Source: Auritidibacter ignavus (GTDB lineage: Bacteria > Actinomycetota > Actinomycetes > Actinomycetales > Micrococcaceae). Taken from it: a stretch of DNA of 57,563 bases. Shown here piece by piece: positions 1 to 7,796 of this stretch. A program made the position numbers and the translations under genes. The stretch covers positions 1-57,563 of the forward strand of contig NZ_RDQR01000016.1 of the NCBI RefSeq assembly GCF_003703835.1, read 5' to 3'. The first letter of the stretch is position 1, and every line of letters starts with the position of its first letter. Under the pieces are notes generated by a model. That model did not search any database. It was given only the letters and a program-made list of their open reading frames with translations, and was not told the DNA's origin.

Positions 1-86
1 AAAAACCCACCACTGGCCAAACCACAACCCCAAAACCAACGAGGCAAAAAAGAGGCCATGGCAACCAAACAAAAAAAATTTGGCAT
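1..86 (-). CDS. possible N-terminus of a leftward membrane or exported protein (partial, runs off the window)
   Basis: Reading leftward, an open frame starts at an ATG at 84-86 and continues to the window edge without a stop. Its 28 or so residues are strongly hydrophobic and aromatic, as in a signal peptide or first membrane helix; a second in-frame ATG lies at 57-59. It sits downstream of a good leftward promoter (179-208). No clear ribosome binding site is visible and too little is present to name a family, so the gene itself is uncertain. Confidence 0.25.
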   Translation of the reverse strand, partial: MPNFFCLVAMASFLPRWFWGCGLASGGF

Positions 87-178
87 CAACAAACTTGGCA
101 CACTATCGAGTTATCAAACAACCGTTCACTTTCGAACTTTAGCGAATTTTTATCGTTTCCGTCCGAAGCAACTTTACT

Positions 179-208
179 AATATATGCTCATCACTCTCAG
201 CTTGTCAA
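179..208 (-). promoter_or_regulatory. strong sigma-70-like promoter, leftward
   Basis: On the minus strand a perfect TTGACA (203-208) is followed after 18 bp by TATATT (179-184). This is the best consensus promoter in the window outside the tRNA genes. The predicted start near 172 gives a leader of roughly 85 nt before the possible leftward start codon at 86. Confidence 0.6.
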
Positions 209-218
209 CTTGATACGT

Positions 219-234
219 CGTGATCTACATCACA
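219..234. promoter_or_regulatory. GlxR/Crp-type binding site
   Basis: CGTGATCTACATCACA matches the GlxR/Crp consensus TGTGANNTANNTCACA at all defined positions except the first base. It lies in an AT-rich non-coding stretch, about 10 bp upstream of the -35 box of a leftward promoter, so it most likely controls the gene to the left of the window rather than glgB, whose 3' end faces it. Known: GlxR is the cAMP-responsive regulator of carbon metabolism in corynebacteria. The link to this organism is inferred. Confidence 0.55.
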
Positions 235-421
235 AGCGCTCTGGTGCGAGCTAATATTAGGTTTTTTGTGGATGATGATCCGGTTCGTATCCCGTTCTCA
301 TCTGTGCCGACCGATCTTCGTTTCCGAACATCTCCCGGGCACGAGTGACAACATTACACGCTTTTTGCGTGAGTGCAAAATCGGGGTGAACTCCTTGTAC
401 TTCCCCGCGATGTCAAGGGTT
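235..421. other. AT-rich intergenic stretch downstream of glgB
   Basis: No gene is seen. A weak hairpin with arms TTTTGC (363-368) and GCAAAA (375-380) lies just past the end of glgB and could help to end its transcript, but it has no T-tract in the leftward direction. Confidence 0.4.
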
Positions 422-2668
422 TTAGCGCGGTGAGAGGTACAGGGTCGTCAATGTGGGAATAGTGATCTGCGCTTCATTCTTAGAGGGGTTTTCTGCGTTT
501 GGGTGCGTGGTGACCTGTCCCAGGTTCCCTCCTCCGTATCCACCGTATTCAACGGCGTTGGAGTTGAAGATTTCGTGCCAGACTCCGGGTACCGGCAACT
601 CGACGGTGTGGTCTCGGTGCTCAATGCCGGAGAAGTTGGTCAAGCACAATACCGGGTGCTGGTTACGGTCCCAGCGCAGGAACGCCACCAGGTTTTTCTC
701 TGCGGCGTGCGCGTCGATCCACCAGAACCCTTCCGGATCATCGTCGAGTTCCCACAGTGCCGGGGTCTTACGGTAGAGCTGATTGAGGTCGGCGATTTCG
801 TTCATCACACCACGGTGGCTGAGATTTTCGATCAGCCTCCAGTTCAACCCGGCATGTTCGGACCATTCACGGTCGGTGGCAAATTCTCCACCCATGAACA
901 ATAGCTTCTTGCCGGGATGGGCCCACATGAAACCGTAGTAGGCGCGCAGTGTGGCCAGTTGTTGTTGTCGGGTTCCAGGGAACTTGTTGACCAGGGCGCC
1001 TTTGCCATGCACGACTTCGTCATGGGAAAGTGGCAAGATGTATTTCTCCGAGTAGGCATAAACCATCGAGAAGGTGATCTCGTTGTGGTGCCAGCTACGG
1101 TTAACCGGGTCTTCGGCAAGGTAGTTGAGGGTATCGTGCATCCACCCCATATTCCATTTCTTACCGAAACCGAGTCCGTCCCAGGAGGTCGGGGCTGTCA
1201 CTCCGGTGAAGGCGGTCGACTCTTCGGCGACCATGACAATGCCGGGATTGCGCTGGTAAGCCAACTCGTTGGCCCGCTGTAGTAACGAAATCGCTTCGAG
1301 GTTGTAGTTACCACCGTAAACATTGGGGACCCATTCACCATCATTGCGCGAATAGTCGCGGTAGAGCATGGAGGCAACGGCGTCGACGCGCAGACCGTCG
1401 ACGTGGAATTCTTCGAGCCAGTACAAGGCGTTAGAAATCAGGAAGTTGCGGACTTCTTGACGTCCGAAATCAAAAACCTTGGTCCCCCAATCGGGGTGCT
1501 CACCTAACCGCGGGTCCTCGTATTCGTACAGTGGTGCCCCGTCGAATTGGGCCAGTGCCCACTGATCTTTGGGGAAATGGGCTGGTACCCAGTCGACCAG
1601 GACTCCGATTCCGGCTCCGTGGAGTCGATCGACCAGGTATTTGAAGTCATCGGGAGTGCCGTAGCGTGACGTGGGGGCATAGTATCCGGAGACCTGATAT
1701 CCCCAGGACCCACCGAAGGGGTGCTCGGCCAGGGGCATGAATTCCACATGGGTGAAGCCGTGGATGGTCACGTAGTCAACGAGTTGATCCGCCAGGGTGC
1801 GGTAGCTGACTTTGGTCTGCTCGTGCATGACTTCGGGGGACCAGGACCCGGCGTGAACCTCGTAGATCGAGATGGGACCGTTGTGGACATTATGGGTTGC
1901 CCGGTGAGTTATCCAGTCCTGGTCGGTAAAGGTGTAGGCCTTCGGGTGATTCGGATCGAACACCCGCGATGCGGTGGCCGGGGGGACTTCCGTCCAGCGG
2001 GCCATGGGGTCGGCTTTGTCGACCCACTGACCATGAGCGCCCAGGATCTGGAACTTGTAGTGGGCGCCGTGACCGACTTCGGGCATCAGTAATTCCCAGA
2101 TCCCGGATTCTCCGAGGCTGCGCATGGCGTGGAGTCGGCCGTCCCAGTGGTTGAAGTCGCCGATCAACCGCACCGCGCGGGCGTTGGGGGCCCACACGGT
2201 GAAGGAGGTGCCACCGGTTTCGGGGTGAATCCTGGCTCCGAGAATCCGCCAGAGATCTTCCACCCCTTCCTCGGAGTGGAAAGCTGCAAGATCCTCGTTC
2301 GACACGGTCGGCCAGTGGCGGTAGGGATCGTCGATCTCGAACTGGTCATGTTCGTCATCGGTGTAGCTAATCACCAGACGATAGCCGGGAATATCTTTGG
2401 GGTCCTCATGAGCGATAGCCCCGACCCAAATCCCGTCGAACTCATGCACCAGATCAATGCGTTCCCCCTCCTCGGTGACCGCGGTGACCGATCGAGCAAA
2501 GGGGCGCAACACGCGGATGGTGAGTACCCCGGGTACCGCGTGAGCGCCCAACACTTGGTGTGGCTGGTGGTAACGGGCTTCCGAGACCAGCTGCAGGATC
2601 TCAGCCGGCACCTCAAGTGGGACCGGGCCGGTACGACGTTCGGAGGGGTTGAGTGGTTGGTGGGTCAC
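422..2668 (-). CDS. glgB: 1,4-alpha-glucan branching enzyme GlgB
   Basis: A 748-residue GH13 branching enzyme, normal length for actinobacteria. It cuts alpha-1,4-glucan and re-attaches the segment by an alpha-1,6 bond in the cytoplasm. An N-terminal carbohydrate-binding module pair (about residues 1-220) precedes the TIM barrel. The nucleophile Asp is in VDGLRVDAV (about residue 427), the acid/base Glu is in MVAEEST (about 481), and the third carboxylate is in LSHDEVVHGK. The GTG start at 2666-2668 overlaps the glgE stop by 4 bp, so translation is coupled. In the GlgE pathway GlgB branches the linear glucan made from maltose-1-phosphate, which fits this pairing. Identification is secure. Confidence 0.97.
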   Translation of the reverse strand: MTHQPLNPSERRTGPVPLEVPAEILQLVSEARYHQPHQVLGAHAVPGVLTIRVLRPFARSVTAVTEEGERIDLVHEFDGIWVGAIAHEDPKDIPGYRLVISYTDDEHDQFEIDDPYRHWPTVSNEDLAAFHSEEGVEDLWRILGARIHPETGGTSFTVWAPNARAVRLIGDFNHWDGRLHAMRSLGESGIWELLMPEVGHGAHYKFQILGAHGQWVDKADPMARWTEVPPATASRVFDPNHPKAYTFTDQDWITHRATHNVHNGPISIYEVHAGSWSPEVMHEQTKVSYRTLADQLVDYVTIHGFTHVEFMPLAEHPFGGSWGYQVSGYYAPTSRYGTPDDFKYLVDRLHGAGIGVLVDWVPAHFPKDQWALAQFDGAPLYEYEDPRLGEHPDWGTKVFDFGRQEVRNFLISNALYWLEEFHVDGLRVDAVASMLYRDYSRNDGEWVPNVYGGNYNLEAISLLQRANELAYQRNPGIVMVAEESTAFTGVTAPTSWDGLGFGKKWNMGWMHDTLNYLAEDPVNRSWHHNEITFSMVYAYSEKYILPLSHDEVVHGKGALVNKFPGTRQQQLATLRAYYGFMWAHPGKKLLFMGGEFATDREWSEHAGLNWRLIENLSHRGVMNEIADLNQLYRKTPALWELDDDPEGFWWIDAHAAEKNLVAFLRWDRNQHPVLCLTNFSGIEHRDHTVELPVPGVWHEIFNSNAVEYGGYGGGNLGQVTTHPNAENPSKNEAQITIPTLTTLYLSPR

Positions 2669-4776
2669 GACTGTTCTTCCTCAGGGGACAACACGGTGAG
2701 AATGTGCGCCACGTGAATTCCGGGGTCCAGCCGGATGTAGTTCTGATCGGACCAGGTCCAGACCGCGTCGGTGATCAGGTCCTTGACCTGAAACTCCCCG
2801 GTTGCGGGCAACTCCAGGGCCGCACGGTCCAGGGTGATGGTGGCTTCTTGAACATGTTCCGGGTCGGTGGTCAGCACGACAATCACCCGGTCGATGCTGT
2901 CGCTGTGTTCCGGCCCGAGACTGTCGGTGACCAGGTCTCGATCGCGGTGGATGCCTGCCGGGGTAGCGTTGCGCACCTTGGAGTAGACCAAAATGTTCGG
3001 GGTATCAGCGGAGTGCAACTGCAGGTTCTGCAGCTGCCCTAGTGCTGGGTGGGTGGCGCGAATGGCGTTAAGGTGTCGCAGATAGGGTGCCAGCGAGTTT
3101 CCGGCGGCTTCGGCACCGCGAAAATCCCGGGGACGGTACTGATATTTTTCGTTGTCGATGTATTCCTCCGCGCCCGGACGCGGGACGTGTTCGAAGAGTT
3201 CAAACCCGGAGTACACGCCCCACAACGGACTGGCAGTAGCGGCCAGGGTGGCCCGGATAGCAAAGGCCGAGCGCAGTCCGGACTGCAAGAACTCGGTCAG
3301 GATATCCGGGGTGTTGACGAAGAAGTTGGGGCGGTAGAACGCCGGGGTGTCGTGGGAGATTTCGTGCAGGTACCCGGCAATCTCGTCGCGGGAATTACGC
3401 CAGGTGAAGTACCCATAGGACTGCTGGAATCCGATCTTTCCTAGCGCGTGCATCATGGCCGGACGGGTGAAGGCTTCGGCCAGGAAAACCGTCTCGGGGT
3501 GGTCCTTCCGGACCGTGGCGATCAGCCACTCCCAGAACCACAACGGCTTGGTGTGGGGGTTATCGACGCGGAAAATCTTCACCCCGAGCTTGATCCAGTG
3601 CAACACCACCCGGTGGATCTCTTCAGCAAGGCCCTGCGGGTCGTGATCGAAGTTCAGCGGGTAGATGTCCTGATATTTTTTCGGAGGGTTTTCCGCATAG
3701 GCGATCGTGCCATCCAGCCGGGTGGTGAACCATTCGGGGTGTTCTTCCACCCACGGGTGGTCAGGAGAACATTGCAGGGCCAGATCCAACGCGATTTCCA
3801 GCTGGTGTTTATGGGCGGTTTTGACGAACCGTTTGAAGTCTTTCTTCTTCCCCAAATCAGGGTGGATTGCATCGTGGCCGCCCTGCGGGCTTCCGATGGC
3901 CCACGGGGAACCGGGGTCATGTTCACCGGCGGTGAGGGTATTATTGGGACCTTTGCGATGGGTGGTGCCAATCGGGTGAATCGGTGGCAAATACACCACC
4001 GTGAACCCCATCTCGGCTACCTCGGCCAACCGCTTTTCGGCGGTGGCGAAGCTTCCGGATACCCAAAGTCCAGTGTCTTCGTCGATATAGGCCCCCTCCG
4101 AGCGGGGGAAGAATTCGTACCAGCTCCCCTGACCGGCGGCCGGGCGTTGCACATCTAGCGGATACCCGCCGGTGGTTCCCACGAACGAACGCAGCGGCTG
4201 ATCTTCCAACACCTGCTGAAGTTCGGCCGTGTTGATCTGTTCCAGTCGTTGTGGTGGGCTCAGCGAAGAATCCCGCAACACGGTGACAGCGTCGGCGAAC
4301 AGCTCGCAAGCCTGCGGAGTAAACTTCTGGCGTTCGGCGCGGGACCGTTGGACGCGTTCAAACAGGTGCACGCCCTCGTCCAACATCAGTTGCACGTCAA
4401 CCCCGGCATCAACCTTGATCACCGCGGCCCGGTACCAGGTCAAAAAGTCATCGGCGTAGGACTCGATCGCGAAGGTGTGCCGTCCGAGTGCGGAGGGCCG
4501 GATCCTGGCGTGCCACCGGTCAGTTCCCGGGGCGCCGGGATGCATTCTGACCCGCTGGACTTCATTCCCCTCCGGATCCAGCAACACCACGGTGACGCCC
4601 AAGGAGTCGTGGCCTTCCCGGAAAACGGTGGCGCTGACTGGGATATCTTCTCCCAGCACGGCAGTTGCCGGGTAACGCCCCTGATCGACCACCGGGCTGA
4701 CATCGGTGACGGGGATCCGGGTTACGCTCGGGATCACGCTCTCGGCGGTGGGATTGACCTGGTGGGGAATCATCAC
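2665..4776 (-). CDS. glgE: alpha-1,4-glucan:maltose-1-phosphate maltosyltransferase GlgE
   Basis: GH13_3 maltosyltransferase that extends alpha-1,4-glucan from maltose-1-phosphate in the cytoplasm. The nucleophile Asp lies in FRVDNPHTKP (about residue 403) and the acid/base Glu in FLAEAF (about 432). The open frame reaches 4923, but the upstream part would overlap the ABC ATPase gene and has no family similarity. I place the start at GTG 4774-4776, directly followed by an ATG, because a -10 box TAGCGT sits exactly 7 nt upstream, giving a leaderless mRNA and a 703-residue protein of usual length. It is coupled to glgB. TreS and maltokinase, which make the donor, are not in the window. Confidence 0.95.
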   Translation of the reverse strand: MMIPHQVNPTAESVIPSVTRIPVTDVSPVVDQGRYPATAVLGEDIPVSATVFREGHDSLGVTVVLLDPEGNEVQRVRMHPGAPGTDRWHARIRPSALGRHTFAIESYADDFLTWYRAAVIKVDAGVDVQLMLDEGVHLFERVQRSRAERQKFTPQACELFADAVTVLRDSSLSPPQRLEQINTAELQQVLEDQPLRSFVGTTGGYPLDVQRPAAGQGSWYEFFPRSEGAYIDEDTGLWVSGSFATAEKRLAEVAEMGFTVVYLPPIHPIGTTHRKGPNNTLTAGEHDPGSPWAIGSPQGGHDAIHPDLGKKKDFKRFVKTAHKHQLEIALDLALQCSPDHPWVEEHPEWFTTRLDGTIAYAENPPKKYQDIYPLNFDHDPQGLAEEIHRVVLHWIKLGVKIFRVDNPHTKPLWFWEWLIATVRKDHPETVFLAEAFTRPAMMHALGKIGFQQSYGYFTWRNSRDEIAGYLHEISHDTPAFYRPNFFVNTPDILTEFLQSGLRSAFAIRATLAATASPLWGVYSGFELFEHVPRPGAEEYIDNEKYQYRPRDFRGAEAAGNSLAPYLRHLNAIRATHPALGQLQNLQLHSADTPNILVYSKVRNATPAGIHRDRDLVTDSLGPEHSDSIDRVIVVLTTDPEHVQEATITLDRAALELPATGEFQVKDLITDAVWTWSDQNYIRLDPGIHVAHILTVLSPEEEQS

Positions 4777-4783
4777 GGTCTCT

Positions 4784-4789
4784 ACGCTA
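4784..4789 (-). promoter_or_regulatory. -10 box of glgE (leaderless)
   Basis: TAGCGT on the minus strand ends 7 nt before the GTG start of glgE. A transcript starting at the usual distance would begin at the start codon. No ribosome binding site is present. Confidence 0.5.
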
Positions 4790-4852
4790 CAGTGGGTCTG
4801 CACCACGGGGCCAGAGTTGCCGGATGAATCGTTGTCAATCAGGCCTGGATGC

Positions 4853-5644
4853 CTAATCCAGCAGGGTTTTATCGTCCAGGACGGCACCTTTGATGCTGGC
4901 GAATTTCTCCAGTAAGTCAGCAACGCTCAACTGGGATTTCTCCTCACCAGAAACATCAAAGATGATCTCTCCGTCATGCATCATGATGAGCCGGTTGCCG
5001 ACCTGTAGCGCCTGGGACATATTGTGGGTGACCATCAACGTGGTGAGTTGCTGTTCTTCGACGACCTTGGCGGTCAGCTCGGTGATCAGCTGGGCCCGTT
5101 GCGGGTCCAAGGCTGCGGTGTGCTCATCGAGGAGCATCACCTGCGGATGCGAGAAGGTCGCCATCAACAGGCTCAAGGCCTGACGTTGGCCTCCTGACAA
5201 CAACCCGACCTTAGTTTTCAACCGGTGTTCTAGTCCCAGTTCCAGCACCGTCAGCTCACGGGCGAATAACTCGCGCTGCTCGCGACGGACCGCCATTGCC
5301 AACCCGCGGGTGCGCCCGCGCTTGGCTGCTACGGCCATATTTTGTTCAATGGTCAGATCCGGCGCGGTTCCGGCCAGCGGGTCCTGGAACACCCGCCCGA
5401 CCAGGGCAGCGCGCCGGTGATCTTTAGTACGGGTCAAGTCCTGACCGTCGATCAACACCGAACCGGTGTCGGGCATCAGCTTGCCGGCGATCACGTTTAA
5501 CAGGGTGGATTTACCGGCACCGTTCGACCCGATCACGGTGGCAAAATCGCCGTCGTTCAGGGTCAGGTTAATGCTCTTCAGTGCCCGGCGCTCGTTAAGC
5601 GTGCCGGGGAAGAAGGTTTTGGAGATATTGGTGAGTTCAAGCAC
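4853..5644 (-). CDS. ABC transporter ATP-binding protein (TrpX/ABC_sub_bind type system)
   Basis: A 263-residue ABC ATPase. It shows Walker A GSNGAGKST near residue 40, signature LSGGQRQALSL, and Walker B VMLLDEHTAALD followed by the switch His in MVTHN. It energises the membrane permease encoded just upstream, whose stop overlaps its start by 8 bp. The partner lipoprotein belongs to the ABC_sub_bind family, in which characterised or proposed substrates are aromatic amino acids, so an amino-acid importer is a reasonable guess but the substrate is unknown. It ends 76 bp before glgE and is probably transcribed separately from it. Confidence 0.9.
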   Translation of the reverse strand: MLELTNISKTFFPGTLNERRALKSINLTLNDGDFATVIGSNGAGKSTLLNVIAGKLMPDTGSVLIDGQDLTRTKDHRRAALVGRVFQDPLAGTAPDLTIEQNMAVAAKRGRTRGLAMAVRREQRELFARELTVLELGLEHRLKTKVGLLSGGQRQALSLLMATFSHPQVMLLDEHTAALDPQRAQLITELTAKVVEEQQLTTLMVTHNMSQALQVGNRLIMMHDGEIIFDVSGEEKSQLSVADLLEKFASIKGAVLDDKTLLD

Positions 5645-6614
5645 GATGACCCTCCTGGGATGTGGCCCGCGGTGCGGTCCCCGCAGTATGTTCGCTGGGC
5701 AAGTATTCAGGCATGGGTTGGACCGGACCCGAGGGATCTGCGTTAATCTCGCGCTTGCGTCGTAGTCTCCGCACGATCTTGAGCTTGGGCAACAGCAGGG
5801 CTGCGATGACGATCAGTGCCGAAATCAGGCGCATGTCGTTGGGGTTCAGCCCCAGCTCGAGAGCCCCTTGGATCGCCAGGCGATAGAGGATCGACCCGAC
5901 GACCACCGCGGTGGTGGCGATGAACACGTTGCGTTGACCAAACAGCGCCTGTCCGAGGATCACCGAGGCCAGCCCCACCAGGATCAGCCCGATACCCATC
6001 GAGATATCGGCCGATCCCTGTGACTGGGCGACCACGGCGCCACACAGACCCACCAGACCGTTGGAGACAGCCAGACCGATGATCTTCATGGTGTCAGTAG
6101 AGACCCCGAAACTACGCACCATCGATTCATTATTACCGGTGGCTTGCAGCGCCAGACCGAGGTCCGTGGACAAGAACCAGTCCAGAATCAGCTTGATCAC
6201 CAACACCACGACCAGCAGGATCAATATCGACACCCAGGTACGGGCGTAGGGGCCCATCCAGGTGAAGATCGTCTCGGTACCCAACAGTGGCACGTTGGCC
6301 TGGTTACCCATGATGCGCAGGTTGATTGAATACAACCCGAGCATGGTTAAAACTCCCGCCAAGAGCGGGTTGATGCCACCTTTGGTGTGCAACAGACCGG
6401 TGATGATCCCGGCCAGCGCCCCCACCACGAAGGCCGCCAACATGGCCAGCAACGGGTTGCTGCCCCCATGGACCATCATCATCGCTGCCGTGGCGGCACC
6501 GGTGGTAAAGGATTGGTCCACCGTCAGATCTGGGAAATCCAGGATCCTAAAGGTCAGATACACACCCAACGCGAGCAGCGCGTAGATCAGCCCGAGTTCA
6601 ATACCCACCAGCAT
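5637..6614 (-). CDS. ABC transporter permease
   Basis: A 325-residue, very hydrophobic protein of the branched-chain/ABC_sub_bind permease type, with about eight membrane helices from residue 5 to about 270 and a charged, proline-containing cytoplasmic tail of about 45 residues. It forms the membrane channel for the adjacent ATPase and lipoprotein. The start GTG/ATG at 6612-6614 follows a 99-bp gap after the lipoprotein gene, and the C-terminus overlaps the ATPase start, the usual layout for one operon. Substrate unknown. Confidence 0.9.
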   Translation of the reverse strand: MLVGIELGLIYALLALGVYLTFRILDFPDLTVDQSFTTGAATAAMMMVHGGSNPLLAMLAAFVVGALAGIITGLLHTKGGINPLLAGVLTMLGLYSINLRIMGNQANVPLLGTETIFTWMGPYARTWVSILILLVVVLVIKLILDWFLSTDLGLALQATGNNESMVRSFGVSTDTMKIIGLAVSNGLVGLCGAVVAQSQGSADISMGIGLILVGLASVILGQALFGQRNVFIATTAVVVGSILYRLAIQGALELGLNPNDMRLISALIVIAALLLPKLKIVRRLRRKREINADPSGPVQPMPEYLPSEHTAGTAPRATSQEGHRA

Positions 6615-6713
6615 CTCGGTATCGGTTCCTTTTCGACTTGTCTTTGTCTTGTCCGTTATGTTGTTCTGTGTTTCGTTGATTCTCGAGCGGGCCTGTTGTC
6701 TGGCCGAGTTACC

Positions 6714-7715
6714 TTATTCGGTGTCGTCGCCGACGGTGACGGCCTCGTCGAGGGTGTCTTGCGGGAATTCCAGGCCCATCCGCTCGGCCGCGCCGGGGTT
6801 GACAGTCATTTCCATGGTGTCCGGCTCGGCACGGATGACGGCCATCTCTGCCGGGTCGGCACCGTTTTCCAGAATCTCGACGGCCATCTCACCGAGCTGT
6901 TGCCCCTGCGCATGGTAGTCGATACCAAAGGTGCCCACCGCACCGCGCTCGACCGAATCAGGTTCGCCGGCAAAGACTGGGATCTGGTGGTCTTCTCCGT
7001 AACCGATCACGGTTTCTAGGGTGGAGACAATCACGTTATCGGTCGGGACCCAGATGGCGTCCACATCCGAGAAGGTGTTCACCGCTTGCTGGACCTCGGA
7101 GGAGTTCGTCACGGTGGACTCTTCGATCTCGAAGTCGAGTTCTTCGGCGGCCTGACGAGCCAAGCGCACCTGGACCTCGGAGTTACTCTCCGCTGAGGAG
7201 TAGGGGATACCGATGGTGGTGGCATCGGGCATTACGTCACGGATCATCTGGAACTGGTCTTCGACCGGGTTCAGATCGGAGACTCCGGTGACGTTTCCAC
7301 CGGGGGCTTCCCAGTCTTCCACCAGGTTGGCATCCACCGGGTCGGTGACAGCACCGAAGAGGATCGGACGATCGGTGATCGCCGACGCTGCCCCAATAGC
7401 CGAGGGGGTTGCCACGGCCACGATCAGATCCAGGTCGCTGTTATTGGCGAAGTTCCCGGAGATGGAGTTCACCGTGGACTGGTCTCCGGCGGCATTTTGC
7501 TCATCGTAGTCAACCTCGAGTCCGGCTTCCTCCAGGGCCTCTTTGAAGCCTTCCCTGGTGGCATCCAGAGAAGGGTGAGCGACGTACTGGGAAATCCCGA
7601 CCTGGTAGGACCCGCCGTCGCCTCCCCCGGAACCGTTATCGCCGCATCCAGATAGTGCCAGGCTGGCCATCACCGCGGTCGCGGATACTGCCAGTAGATC
7701 TCGGGTGTGTTTCAT
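6714..7715 (-). CDS. ABC transporter substrate-binding lipoprotein (ABC_sub_bind family)
   Basis: A 333-residue exported protein. A lysine-poor but typical signal peptide ends in the lipobox LSGC at about residues 18-21, so the Cys is lipidated and the protein is held on the outer face of the membrane. A Gly/Asp-rich linker leads into the binding domain, which has the family's repeated two-lobe pattern (TVGI-like strands, PSAIGAAS, and SDLNPVEDQ). The ATG at 7713-7715 is chosen over an upstream in-frame codon because GGAGAG lies 6 nt before it and the signal peptide begins there. It is the first gene of the transporter operon. Confidence 0.92.
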   Translation of the reverse strand: MKHTRDLLAVSATAVMASLALSGCGDNGSGGGDGGSYQVGISQYVAHPSLDATREGFKEALEEAGLEVDYDEQNAAGDQSTVNSISGNFANNSDLDLIVAVATPSAIGAASAITDRPILFGAVTDPVDANLVEDWEAPGGNVTGVSDLNPVEDQFQMIRDVMPDATTIGIPYSSAESNSEVQVRLARQAAEELDFEIEESTVTNSSEVQQAVNTFSDVDAIWVPTDNVIVSTLETVIGYGEDHQIPVFAGEPDSVERGAVGTFGIDYHAQGQQLGEMAVEILENGADPAEMAVIRAEPDTMEMTVNPGAAERMGLEFPQDTLDEAVTVGDDTE

Positions 7716-7741
7716 GAGCTCTCCAGTGATCGGTGAGTTGA

Positions 7742-7754
7742 GTGATACAGTCAC
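7742..7754. promoter_or_regulatory. short palindrome upstream of the ABC lipoprotein gene
   Basis: GTGA-tacag-TCAC is a perfect 4-bp arm palindrome with a 5-bp centre, 27 bp before the lipoprotein start. It resembles a Crp half-site pair, but the spacer is one base too short for a Crp/GlxR site, so another regulator would have to bind it. Function unproven. Confidence 0.25.
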
Positions 7755-7796
7755 CGCTTCACGTGCAGTGACCCAGATTACTTTACACCTCAGAAG

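Noticed and set aside
363-380. TTTTGC/GCAAAA hairpin as a glgB terminator
   Set aside because: Only a 6-bp AT-rich stem, and no T-tract in the leftward direction; kept only as a note in the intergenic entry.
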